Shown: positions 17,530 to 24,683 of the stretch, piece after piece
Layout: the number at the start of each line of letters is the position of its first letter
Position numbering within the stretch: the stretch's first letter is position 1
From: Nonomuraea deserti
Lineage (GTDB): Bacteria > Actinomycetota > Actinomycetes > Streptosporangiales > Streptosporangiaceae
DNA: 36,721 nt
Reading direction: 5' to 3'
NCBI RefSeq assembly: GCF_004348685.1
Contig: NZ_SMKO01000090.1
Span: forward strand, 1-36,721
Position numbers and translations under genes: made by a program
The notes under the pieces: generated by a model
What the model saw: the letters and a program-made list of their open reading frames with translations, nothing else
What the model was told of the DNA's origin: nothing
Databases searched by the model: none

Positions 17530-17667
17530 GTGAAGCTCAGAAGAATGGCGTTACGCACGGCGGCGGTCTGCATCGCCGCAGCCTCCGTACTCGGCGTGAT
17601 AAGCGCCCCGGCATCCGCCGACTGCCGTGGTGGGGGTCATTACTGCTATCACTCGATCGGCCGGTGA
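17530..17667 (+). CDS. 45-residue secreted micropeptide
   Basis: A short frame with a strong signal peptide: MKLRRMALRT, then an Ala/Val/Ile-rich core 'AAVCIAAASVLGVISAP' and the cleavage-type end 'ASA'. The predicted mature peptide is only about 15 residues, DCRGGGHYCYHSIGR, with two cysteines six residues apart (one disulfide loop possible) and two His plus a Gly run that could bind metal. The GTG start at 17530 has GGAG (17520-17523) at good spacing. An AT-rich stretch (17445-17490) suited to a promoter lies upstream. It was likely missed by automatic calling because of its size. Family unknown. Confidence 0.6.
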   Translation: MKLRRMALRTAAVCIAAASVLGVISAPASADCRGGGHYCYHSIGR

Positions 17668-17756
17668 TGACACGGCTGCTCGCAGGACAGTTCACGAGGT
17701 CGAAGAATCGGGCGCCGTGCACCGGCACAGTCGGTGACCAGGGGAAGTCCGTCTGA
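17667..17756 (+). CDS. Possible 29-residue ORF coupled to the micropeptide (weak)
   Basis: ATG 17667 overlaps the micropeptide stop in TGATG and opens 29 codons ending TGA 17756, with a basic product beginning MTRLLAGQFTRSKNR. There is no own ribosome site. Overlap of stop and start is the only support, so this may be chance. Confidence 0.15.
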   Translation: MTRLLAGQFTRSKNRAPCTGTVGDQGKSV

Positions 17757-17995
17757 CCAGGAGGGACGTCGGGTGGGGGAGCCGGCGGGATGGCGCATTC
17801 TGGCGGTGAAATTCGAGGGCTTGGCTTCCCCGGTTGCCGAACGGTTGTACTTTCCGACGACCATGACCAGACCCTTGGCTGCGTTTCCAGCTCCTGCCCG
17901 TCGAATCATAAAGTCTGAGCTCGTTCGTCAGTACGGTCGGCGGAATTATGCCGCCTCGATCACATCGCCATCGACGTGGCTCTGCACGCACTGAG
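17757..17995. other. Spacer without a recognisable gene
   Basis: Open frames exist on both strands, but none has a ribosome site or recognisable protein features. The region separates the micropeptide from the 3' end of the TPR gene and is less GC-rich than its surroundings near 17850-17960. It may include remnants or a terminator for the TPR gene; nothing definite is seen. Confidence 0.4.
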
Positions 17996-19361
17996 CTACG
18001 TGTCAGTATTTTTCGAGGACGCTCTTTTGTGGCGCTCCTCCGCGCGTCTGGTCTGCGGGTGGTCGGGGCCGCACGTGGTCGTGTACAGCTCCAGCACCGC
18101 ACGGTATTCGCGGCACGCCTGGTCCCAGAGGCTTCGTTCCTCCAGGACGCGGGCGACCTCGTACCGGGTCGCGATCGTCTGCGGGTGCCTCGGTCCGAGC
18201 ACGCGGACCTGGCGCCGCAGGACGTCGCGCAACTCGCGTTCCGCTCGATCGTGAGCACCGGTGACCCGCCATGTGCGCGCGAGCTCGTAGCGGATGTCGA
18301 GGGTGTAGATGTGGTTCTCGCCCCACACCCGCTGCGCTGTTTCCCTGATCGTGCCGAGTTCCTGCTCGGCCTCGGTCTCCTGGCCGATGTCGCGAAGCAT
18401 CCAGGCCCGGTTCGACCTGGTGAGCAGGATGTCGGGGTGCGCCGGGCCGAGGGCCCTGGCCTGGTAGGCCGCCAGGTCGGCCATGCCCCGCGCGGCCTCG
18501 CGGGTGCCTGCAGGGCCACGTTCATCAGCATGTTGAAACGTGTGCGCAGCGTGAGATGGTGATCCGGTCCGATGACGCGGACACGCGCGGCGAGGAGGTC
18601 GGCGTAGCCCTTCTCCGCCGTGGCGTAGTCGCCGAGATCGCCGACCGCCCGGATGTGGTAGAACCGGCTGGCCAGGGTGTCAGGGTGCTCAGGCCCGAGG
18701 ACACGGGCGCGCGCCTCCACCACCCTTCGGCACACCGCTTCGGCCTCGTTGAGGAGTGCGCGCACGGCGAGGGCACGCCCGATTTCGTGCCAGGTGGTGA
18801 GGGTGTCCGGGTGGTCGGGGCCCAGCACCTGCGTCCTCGTGGACAGCGTCCGCTCGTAGCAGCTGTGGGCCTCGACGTACCGTCCCTGCTCGAAGAGGGC
18901 GAACCCGAAGTCGTGCCGGGTCGCCAGCGTGTCAGGATGCTCCTCGCCCAGCAGCTCGGCCCGTGCCCGCAGGACCTGGGCGAGTTCCGCCTCCGCCTCG
19001 ACGGCGCGCGTCATGCACGCCCACGCGGCGCCACGCTGGTGGCGCAGGGCGAGGACGCACGGATGGTCCGCCCCCAGACCGCCGGCCTGCCGCAGCGCGA
19101 GCGTCGCGAGGTCCGCGGCGGCGGCGTAATAGCCGCTCGCCCGGAGTGCCCCGCACGCGCGGCTAACGAGTTCGGCCAGCTCGACCAGAGCCCTCTCTTC
19201 GAGGGCCTTGGGCGCCATGGACAGCAGGGGCGCGCAGGTGAGGCATCAGCTCCTGCCAGGCGGGCCAGCCGGAAGGCGCGTTGTTCGGTCGCCGACGTCA
19301 GGCCGGTCGCCGTCGCCACCCGAAGGAGGCAAGGCGGAACCAAGGACGAAATGAGGATCAC
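17996..19361 (-). pseudogene. Frameshifted TPR (kinesin-light-chain-like) repeat protein
   Basis: On the minus strand from 19218 the frame encodes repeated TPR_12/TPR_10 units with the hallmark 'LGPDHPDTL' turn ('LGEEHPDTLATRHDFGFAL', 'LGPDHPDTLTTWHEIGRAL', 'LGPEHPDTLASRFYHIRAV', 'IGPDHHLTLRTRFNMLM'). At about 18505-18530 the repeats continue in another frame ('LGPAHPDILLTRSNRAWM', 'LGPRHPQTIATRYEVARVL', 'CGPDHPQTRRAEE') and end at 17996. One missing base near CTGCAGGCACCC would explain the switch. Plausible N-terminal coding ('ATEQRAFRLARLAG') lies in yet another frame up to 19361, so a second lesion is likely. Such proteins often form the C-terminus of NB-ARC regulators. This is either a genuine pseudogene or a sequencing error. 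Confidence 0.75.
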
Positions 19362-19397
19362 GTCCTGTTGAATGCGAGGGCCAGAAGATCAAAAATA

Positions 19398-19429
19398 GCA
19401 GGCTTTGATGATCCTGCAGCGATATAAGA
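19398..19429 (+). promoter_or_regulatory. Possible promoter/operator before the secreted hydrolase
   Basis: An AT-rich island at 19372-19440 holds an inverted repeat GCAGG-N10-CCTGC (19398-19417) and a -10-like TATAAG (19424-19429). No clear -35 is visible at 17-bp spacing. Apart from possible N-terminal remnants of the TPR gene on the minus strand, the 19219-19561 stretch holds no other gene that I can support. Confidence 0.3.
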
Positions 19430-19561
19430 CCAGTTCAGAAGCCTGCAGCCGACTATCGGCGAGCCTCTGTTTCCGCTCTGTACGGCTGGCGGATGCGCCG
19501 GGTTGAGGTCGGTCGTGTTCCGTGTGCGCGACCAGGTCCGCCGATCGACGATTGGAGCAAA

Positions 19562-21070
19562 GTGCGGAGAGGATTGTCCACGCTCGCCACCGCCTTCGTG
19601 GTGATGGCGGCTTTTCTGACCGCCGCGATGAGCGCGGCGGCCAACGCGGCGGCCCTCGGAGGGAAAGCCACGGAGATCGTCGGGAAGCGCGGCATCGCCT
19701 GGGCACCGTGTGCGGAAGAGCCCACCGTCGAGTGCGGCACGCTGGCCGTACCGATCGACTGGTCCAAGCCGAACGGCCCAACCGTCGACCTGACCCTCGC
19801 CCGGCGCAAGGCCACCGACCCCTCCGCGCGGATCGGGTCCCTGCTGACCAACCCGGGCGGACCCGGCAACTCCGGCGTGAACGACATCCTTCGCTCTTCC
19901 GGGTTCAGCAAGGATGTGCGGCGGCGGTTCGACATCGTCAGCTACGACCCACGGGGCGTCGGCCGCAGCGGCTCGGTGACCTGCTCGGCTTCGGTGTACA
20001 ACAGGATGCCGTACGAGGTCATGACCAGCCAGGCCGACCACGACAAGTGGATCGCCTTCGACAAGAGGCTGCACGCGGACTGCCGGAAGCTCACCGGCCC
20101 CCTGTACGACCACATCGACTCGGCCAACGTGGCCCGTGACATGGACGCCATTCGTGCCGCGCTCGGCGACGACAAGCTGACCTCGTACGGCGTCTCCTAC
20201 GGCACGCTCGCCCAGCAGATGTACGCCGAGCTGTTCCCGAACCGGGTCCGGGCCATGGTGCTGGACAGCAACATGGACCACAGCCTGAACGCCAAAGCGT
20301 TCCAGGTGAGCGAGGCGGCCGCCGTCCAGGACAGCTTCGACGAGTTCGTCGCCTGGTGTGCCCGGGACTCCGGCTGCGTCCTGCACGGGCGCGACGTCCG
20401 GGCCCTGTGGAAGGGACTGCTCGTGAAGGCGGATCGCGGCAAGCTGTCCTGGCCGGGGGTTCCCGACCGGCCGGTGAGCGCCCACAACCTCCTCTGGCTG
20501 GGCGTGGTGATGAACGAGGGGCCGGACTGGGAGCAGGAGGCCAAGGCGCTCCGCGCCCTCGACGGCGGGCCGGTGCCGGATGACATGCCGGGCCCTCCCG
20601 GCAACGGTCCCGTGGGCGGTGAGTTCGCCGAATTCCCCACCGCGATTCTCTGCGAGGACTTCAACCTGTCGCTCCGGAGCTACAACGTGTACGCCGATGT
20701 CATGCGCAGCGCCAACGCGGCGGCCCCCGACATGCGGTACAACCCGATGCCGATGGGTGACATGCCGAGGTGTCAGGGCCACCCGGTCAACAACCCGCAG
20801 CACCGGCTGCGGTACACGGGCAGTGCTCCGCTGCTGGTGGGCGCCTCCATGCACGACCCCTCCACGCCGTACGCGTGGTCGGCCGACGTGGCCCGCCAAC
20901 TCGGCCCCAAGGCCGTGCTGATCAACTACGAGGGCTGGGGCCACGGCGTCTACGGCAGGACCGAGTGCACCACGGTGGCGATGGACAAGTACTTGATCTC
21001 GCTGACCGTGCCTCAGCAGGGCCTCCGCTGCCCGGCGGACCAGAGACTCGCGGCCAAGGCCGAGCGGTAG
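19562..21070 (+). CDS. Secreted alpha/beta hydrolase, tripeptidyl aminopeptidase (TAP) type
   Basis: A 502-residue exported peptidase-like hydrolase of the S33 family found in Streptomyces and relatives. The signal peptide covers about residues 1-30 ('LATAFVVMAAFLTAAMSAAA'). The fold begins 'IAWAPCAEEPTVECGTLAVP', with oxyanion loop 'LLTNPGGPGNSG', then 'FDIVSYDPRGVGRSG'. The nucleophile is in 'SYGVSYGTLAQQMY' (Gly-Val-Ser-Tyr-Gly). The C-terminal TAP-like domain gives the acid in 'HDPSTPY' and the His in 'GWGHGVYG'. It likely removes N-terminal tripeptides or short peptides outside the cell. The GTG start at 19562 has GGAG four bases upstream and begins the signal peptide; an ATG 69 bases earlier adds a non-signal-like extension. 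The zinc-ribbon gene follows by 19 bp. Confidence 0.92.
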   Translation: MRRGLSTLATAFVVMAAFLTAAMSAAANAAALGGKATEIVGKRGIAWAPCAEEPTVECGTLAVPIDWSKPNGPTVDLTLARRKATDPSARIGSLLTNPGGPGNSGVNDILRSSGFSKDVRRRFDIVSYDPRGVGRSGSVTCSASVYNRMPYEVMTSQADHDKWIAFDKRLHADCRKLTGPLYDHIDSANVARDMDAIRAALGDDKLTSYGVSYGTLAQQMYAELFPNRVRAMVLDSNMDHSLNAKAFQVSEAAAVQDSFDEFVAWCARDSGCVLHGRDVRALWKGLLVKADRGKLSWPGVPDRPVSAHNLLWLGVVMNEGPDWEQEAKALRALDGGPVPDDMPGPPGNGPVGGEFAEFPTAILCEDFNLSLRSYNVYADVMRSANAAAPDMRYNPMPMGDMPRCQGHPVNNPQHRLRYTGSAPLLVGASMHDPSTPYAWSADVARQLGPKAVLINYEGWGHGVYGRTECTTVAMDKYLISLTVPQQGLRCPADQRLAAKAER

Positions 21071-21089
21071 TGAACCGGCGGGTGGCAGG

Positions 21090-21638
21090 ATGGATCCCAT
21101 GGAGGCTGAGCCGGGCGGCGGGCGCCGGTTCCGGGACCCTGGTGTCCGTCTGTGGCACTTCGCCAGGGAGATTCTGGTCCGTTGCCCGCGGTGCGACGCT
21201 CGCGCGCTGGTGGCCGTGCATCCTGGTCACCGTGACGGGCACACGTACGCCGTCGGCTGGTTGACGGCGCCGCATCGGCTGACGTGTCCCGCGTGCGGTC
21301 ATGTCGCCGCATGGACGCCGCAGCGCTGGCGCGTCGGCGCGGGGGACGCCTACTTCACCCCTCGCGGTGTGCTCGCGGTGCCGGCGTTCGGTGGCGCCGA
21401 CGATCCCTATTTCGGGTTGCCCCTGTGGTTGCGGCGGTCGTGCTGCGGCCGGGTGTTGTGGGCGTACAACGCCGCCCACCTGGAGTTGCTGGAGGCGTAC
21501 GCAGCCGCGACGTTGCGTGAGCGGCCTCGCCCAGCGGGGTCGCAGAGCATGCTGGAGCGGCTGCCCGCGTGGATGAAGTCGGCCGGAAACCGGGCCGAGG
21601 TGCTCGCGGCGATCCGAGCCTTGCGCGACGCGGCGTAG
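21090..21638 (+). CDS. Zinc-ribbon protein, unknown function
   Basis: A 182-residue soluble protein with two cysteine knuckles, 'VRCPRCDA' (about residues 30-37) and 'LTCPACGH' (about 64-71), forming a probable four-Cys zinc ribbon, plus a later 'RRSCCGRVLWAYNAAHLELL' segment. It resembles small actinobacterial proteins annotated hypothetical; the C-terminal half is helical and Ala/Arg-rich. The start at 21090 follows GGGTGGCAGG; ATG 21099 is an alternative. It is 19 bp after the hydrolase gene and is followed by a strong hairpin, so it may end that transcript. Confidence 0.7.
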   Translation: MDPMEAEPGGGRRFRDPGVRLWHFAREILVRCPRCDARALVAVHPGHRDGHTYAVGWLTAPHRLTCPACGHVAAWTPQRWRVGAGDAYFTPRGVLAVPAFGGADDPYFGLPLWLRRSCCGRVLWAYNAAHLELLEAYAAATLRERPRPAGSQSMLERLPAWMKSAGNRAEVLAAIRALRDAA

Positions 21639-21658
21639 CCCCGCCCGGTCATGGGCGA

Positions 21659-21700
21659 AGGCCCGTCCCTTCGGCGGCTCGGTGCCGAAGGGACGGGCCT
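21659..21700. terminator. Strong bidirectional hairpin terminator
   Basis: AGGCCCGTCCCTTCGGC (21659-21675) pairs perfectly over 17 bp with 21684-21700 around an 8-base loop. It lies between convergent genes (zinc-ribbon and secreted-protein cluster) and so can serve both. There is no T run. Confidence 0.85.
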
Positions 21701-21723
21701 CGGATCGCGGGACGGCCGTTGAC

Positions 21724-22128
21724 TCAGAGGCAGTCCCACTTCATGGTTTCTGTCCCTCCCCAGTTGACGACGGCGAGGGTGCACCAGTCGTTGCCCGAGG
21801 CCCGGAAGACGGTGTCGGTCCAGCCGACACATGTGAGATCCTTCCCGCAGTCCTTGCGGCCTTTCGCTTTGACCTTGTCGCCTTTGTGCAGGCTGAGTGA
21901 GATCAGCGGGCGGAGGGCCGACTTGCACTTGACGGTGGCCCGGCCGACCATCGTGCGCTGGCCGACGGAATGGTTCTCCATGGTCTTCACGGCGACCGTA
22001 CAGCCGGGAGGCGGTTTGTCGAGGGTCACAGCTCCGGCGGGCGAGGCGAGAGCGGCGGCCCCGGCCAAGCTGACGGCGGCGGTGATGGTGCTGAGGCGCG
22101 CGGCGAGGCCCATCCGATGTCTGGTCAT
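21724..22128 (-). CDS. Small secreted protein A of AraC-linked cluster
   Basis: A 134-residue exported protein. The signal peptide is residues 1 to about 33 ('LSTITAAVSLAGAAALASP', then AGA). The mature part has six cysteines, including 'GCTVAVKTM', 'VKCKSALRPLISLSLHKGD', 'KDCGKDLTCVGW', 'NDWCTLAV' and a C-terminal 'WDCL'. Its middle resembles the next protein upstream (a Cys, a 'LxLxxxGxKVxxK' strand, then paired Cys), so the two are probably paralogues with an Ig-like beta fold. The ribosome site AGGGGG sits across the stop of that gene, 9 bp away, indicating co-translation. Function unknown. Confidence 0.75.
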   Translation of the reverse strand: MTRHRMGLAARLSTITAAVSLAGAAALASPAGAVTLDKPPPGCTVAVKTMENHSVGQRTMVGRATVKCKSALRPLISLSLHKGDKVKAKGRKDCGKDLTCVGWTDTVFRASGNDWCTLAVVNWGGTETMKWDCL

Positions 22129-22137
22129 GCCGGCCCC

Positions 22138-22560
22138 CTAAGCCCTGAACGACTTGCTGATCGAGCGAGATTCGCGGACGGTTAAGTTGTAGATGTAGGT
22201 GATCTTGCCCTTGATCTGCCAGTTGCTGGTTTTCGGCCTGTTGACCCGCAGGTTCACCTCGCACGTCATGTCGGACGGGAACCTGTCCGGGCCGTCCTGG
22301 CAGATCTGTTTCGAGCCCACTTTCTCGCCGTTCCGGTAGAGCGTCATCTCGAGCTTCACGCCGTAGACGTTCTGGCACGTCGCGCGGATGTGGGCGTACA
22401 CCTTCTTGGGCGGCTCGCCGGGCGCGGCGGACGGGCCGCCGGCCGCGTACGTCGAGCATTTGTCTGCTGCTGTCGCAGCCGAGGCCGGCAGGGCGCCGAT
22501 GCCGGTGGCGGTGAGGCAGGCGGCCGTGAGGACGCTCGCCGCTCTGAGTTTCTTGCCCAT
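22138..22560 (-). CDS. Small secreted protein B of AraC-linked cluster
   Basis: A 140-residue exported protein. The signal peptide starts MGKKLRAASVLTAACLTATG and ends near 'LPASAAT'. The mature part has four cysteines ('DKCSTYAAGG', 'RATCQNVYGVKLEMTLYRNG', 'KQICQDGPD', 'DMTCEVNLRV') and alternating strand-like segments ('SNWQIKGKITYIYNLTV') that suggest a beta sandwich. The open frame upstream of ATG 22560 lacks sense; the GAAAGG ribosome site fixes this start. It sits 9 bp before protein A and about 83 bp after protein C on the minus strand. Role unknown. Confidence 0.78.
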   Translation of the reverse strand: MGKKLRAASVLTAACLTATGIGALPASAATAADKCSTYAAGGPSAAPGEPPKKVYAHIRATCQNVYGVKLEMTLYRNGEKVGSKQICQDGPDRFPSDMTCEVNLRVNRPKTSNWQIKGKITYIYNLTVRESRSISKSFRA

Positions 22561-22643
22561 GGTGAACCTTTCGTCGAACGTGCCATCGAGGGTGATCGGC
22601 GCGCACCGGTCGCGGCGGGCGCCGTGGAGGTGCCGCTTTCCGA

Positions 22644-22943
22644 TCAGGTGGGAACGGAGACGCTGAGACGTTCGCCGACCGCCGTGGTGCGGCCCGGGGG
22701 AACCAACTGCGAAGGGCCGGTGCAGCCCGGCCGGCTGTGGACGGTGACGGCCGTGTCGGTGTCGTTCGCCACGGTGGTGAAGGGGGCCGAGGCGCGGTAG
22801 CAGCCCGGGCGGGGGTCGGTCAGCACCGAGGTCGTCTCGGCACCGCGCAGGACCAGGCGGCCCTCCGCGGCCATGGCGGGCGCGGCGGTGACGGTCATCA
22901 GTCCGAACGCCGCGCAGGCCGCGGCGGCGAGTCCTCTCATCAT
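22644..22943 (-). CDS. Small secreted protein C of AraC-linked cluster
   Basis: A 99-residue exported protein. The signal peptide is residues 1-25 ('GLAAAACAAFGLMTVTAAP', then AMA). The mature part of about 74 residues has two cysteines ('RPGCYRASAP' and 'SRPGCTGPSQLVPPGRTT'), each in an Arg-Pro-Gly-Cys context, likely one disulfide. It is Thr/Val-rich, beta-type. Start codons ATG 22943 and ATG 22940 are adjacent; AAAGGA upstream favours 22943. A tandem repeat lies just before it. Confidence 0.7.
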   Translation of the reverse strand: MMRGLAAAACAAFGLMTVTAAPAMAAEGRLVLRGAETTSVLTDPRPGCYRASAPFTTVANDTDTAVTVHSRPGCTGPSQLVPPGRTTAVGERLSVSVPT

Positions 22944-22968
22944 GTCGGTCGTCCTTTCGGGTGTTCAT

Positions 22969-23030
22969 CAGGCCTCATGTGCAGGCCTCATGTGCGGGCT
23001 TCGTGTGCAGGCTTCGTGCAGGCTCATGTG
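22969..23030. repeat. Five tandem 11-13-bp repeats before secreted protein C
   Basis: CAGGCCTCATGTG at 22969 and 22982, CGGGCTTCGTGTG at 22995, CAGGCTTCGTG at 23008 and CAGGCTCATGTG at 23019. The array lies 26 bp upstream of the protein C start, between it and the frameshifted gene D. Confidence 0.85.
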
Positions 23031-23081
23031 CAGGGGAACACTGTTTCGGCGTTATGGCCGACGGCCGGGCGGATGCGGCTC

Positions 23082-23413
23082 TCAGCAGATGAAGGAGACC
23101 TTTTGGGCTTTCCGTCCGGCGAGTTTCTCGCCCGAGCCGTCGTAGAAGGTCACGGCGGTGTAGTGGGCGCCGTGGAAGGGGCAATTCGTGTCGAAGTAAC
23201 GCCCGAGCGTTCCCGATCCGGCGGAGAAACGGAGGTTGCCGTTGGCCAGTTTCTTCGGGGTACCGCCGCGTATCACGCGGCGGCGCTGTTCTCCTTGGTC
23301 ATGGAGGTGCGGCGTGCGGGTGCGCCGGCTGGAGCCGCCAGTGCCGGGACGGTCGCGGGAGCGATGAGCAGCGTGGTGATCCGATGAAGAGGAGCGCTGA
23401 ACTTCTGTTTCAA
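23082..23413 (-). pseudogene. Small secreted protein D, frameshifted at a GCC run
   Basis: Starting at TTG 23413, with AAGGAG six bases upstream, the frame encodes a basic N-terminus and a signal-peptide-like stretch ('ITTLLIAPATVPALAAP'). It stops at TGA (complement of 23273-23275). The other frame continues at once with a secreted-type domain, 'KLANGNLRFSAGSGTLGRYF', 'DTNCPFHGAHYTAVTFYDGS' and a final 'SFIC', ending 23082. Loss of one C in GCCGCCGCGTG (about 23276-23285) would join the two. Alternatively the GTGA overlap makes two coupled ORFs, but the second would then lack a signal peptide. Frameshift is favoured. The AraC gene ends 45 bp upstream. Confidence 0.6.
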
Positions 23414-23458
23414 CTGGAGCTCCTTGTCGAGGTGGCTCGTCCGGAAACTCGAATCAGA

Positions 23459-24490
23459 TCACTCGGTGCCACGGGTCAGGTGGCGGTAACGGAAGTCAGG
23501 AAGTAGCGCGGCTCGGAACGGTTCGGCTAGCTGTTCTGATCTGAATTGCCGTGGTGACACACCGAAAGCCGCGCGAAAGGTCCGGCTGAAGTCGGACGGA
23601 CGGCTGAAGCCCCAGCGGGCGCCGATCTCGTGGATCGGCACGTCGGCCAGAGCGGCGTCGGCAAGGTCACGAATTGTGCGCCTGAGGCGTTGTTCGCGTA
23701 TCCATCCCGAGACCGTGTAACCCTGCTCCTGGAAGAGACGGTGGAGGTAACTGATCGAGATGTGGTGCGCCGCCGCGATCGACTGGGGGCAGAGCTCGGG
23801 ATCGTGCAGCTGGTTCTGAACGTAGGTACGCAGGCGCAGGCCGAGGGCCTGCCGCTGGGAGCCGGGCTGGGATCCGCGCCCCGATTCGAGCAGGCTGGAG
23901 AAGCACGCCGTCACGAGGTCCACCAGCACCATTCCCAGTCGCGGCCCGTCTCCCGGGCTGAGTGACAGCTTCTCGTCGGACAGGTCCTCGATGAATTGTC
24001 TGAGCAGCCCGCTCAGCCCGCCGTCGACGGGCATGCCGCGCCCGAGGAGGACGGCGATCGCGTCGTCCCGCAGCGGCAGCACCGGCTTCGGGATGGCGAG
24101 CAGGGCCAGTTTCAGGTCGTCACAACCGTCGGGTCGCAGGGTCAGTTCCTCGTGCCCGGCGAGGTCGTACGCATAGAGCTCACCGGCTGTCACGGTGCTG
24201 CGCAGCCCGGCCGATGTCGTGTTCACGGTGCCGTACATCGGCGCGATGAGGTGGATCGCGTCCTCGTGTGCGGTGTGCGGCCGATACGCCTGGCGTTGCA
24301 CGGTGAGCGGGTGGAACCTGCGCACCTCCAGGACTGCGACGCCGAGATCGAGTACGTGTGCGTCGGACCGGAGATGTCCTCCACCGGTGACGGTGATCGC
24401 ACGATTCACCCGTCCACCGGCGAGCCGACCCCTCCGCGTCATCACCCGCGAGCGAGACACTTCTCCCTCCATTTCCCCGTCGTCCGCCAT
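23459..24490 (-). CDS. AraC-family transcriptional regulator
   Basis: A 343-residue regulator. The N-terminal ligand-type domain (about residues 40-215) is of the AraC-binding-like kind ('EDAIHLIAPMYGTVNTTS', 'AGELYAYDLAGHEELTLRPD'). The C-terminal AraC/XylS domain (about 225-330) shows the first helix-turn-helix 'IAAAHHISISYLHRLFQEQG' and the second 'IHEIGARWGFSRPSDFSRTF', then 'FGVSPRQFR'. ATG 24490 has only weak GGAAGAA support; Met17 is an alternative. It is the first of the minus-strand genes leading into the four secreted-protein genes, and is divergent from the SARP gene with a CRP-like palindrome between them. Confidence 0.92.
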   Translation of the reverse strand: MADDGEMEGEVSRSRVMTRRGRLAGGRVNRAITVTGGGHLRSDAHVLDLGVAVLEVRRFHPLTVQRQAYRPHTAHEDAIHLIAPMYGTVNTTSAGLRSTVTAGELYAYDLAGHEELTLRPDGCDDLKLALLAIPKPVLPLRDDAIAVLLGRGMPVDGGLSGLLRQFIEDLSDEKLSLSPGDGPRLGMVLVDLVTACFSSLLESGRGSQPGSQRQALGLRLRTYVQNQLHDPELCPQSIAAAHHISISYLHRLFQEQGYTVSGWIREQRLRRTIRDLADAALADVPIHEIGARWGFSRPSDFSRTFRAAFGVSPRQFRSEQLAEPFRAALLPDFRYRHLTRGTE

Positions 24491-24557
24491 CGAGTTCTTC
24501 CGGCCCTGACGGCGTTTGCCACGACGGGTGGCCGCGGGGCGATGGCGGATGAGATGG

Positions 24558-24573
24558 TGTGAGTCTGATCACC
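24558..24573. promoter_or_regulatory. CRP-like palindrome TGTGA-N6-TCACC
   Basis: TGTGA (24558-24562), spacer GTCTGA, TCACC (24569-24573): nine of ten half-site bases match the CRP consensus TGTGA-N6-TCACA. It is centred in the 193-bp divergent region between the AraC and SARP genes. Confidence 0.5.
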
Positions 24574-24611
24574 AAGCGGTAGATCGACGGTGGCACACGG
24601 GTGTTAGTGTC

Positions 24612-24645
24612 GGCGTATGACCGGGCGTATGAGCCGGGCGTCAAC
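24612..24645 (+). promoter_or_regulatory. Short direct repeats upstream of the SARP gene
   Basis: GGCGTATGA at 24612-24620 and 24624-24632 (12-bp spacing), then a weaker GGCGTCAAC at 24637-24645. SARP-type regulators bind direct heptamers about one turn apart, so autoregulation is possible, though the spacing here is 12-13 bp rather than 11. Confidence 0.3.
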
Positions 24646-24683
24646 GGGTCCAGTCAGACGTGCCGCTGTGAAAGGTTGCGCAC

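Noticed and set aside
22969..23030. CRISPR-like array
   Set aside because: The repeats are adjacent 11-13-bp units with no unique spacers and no cas genes.
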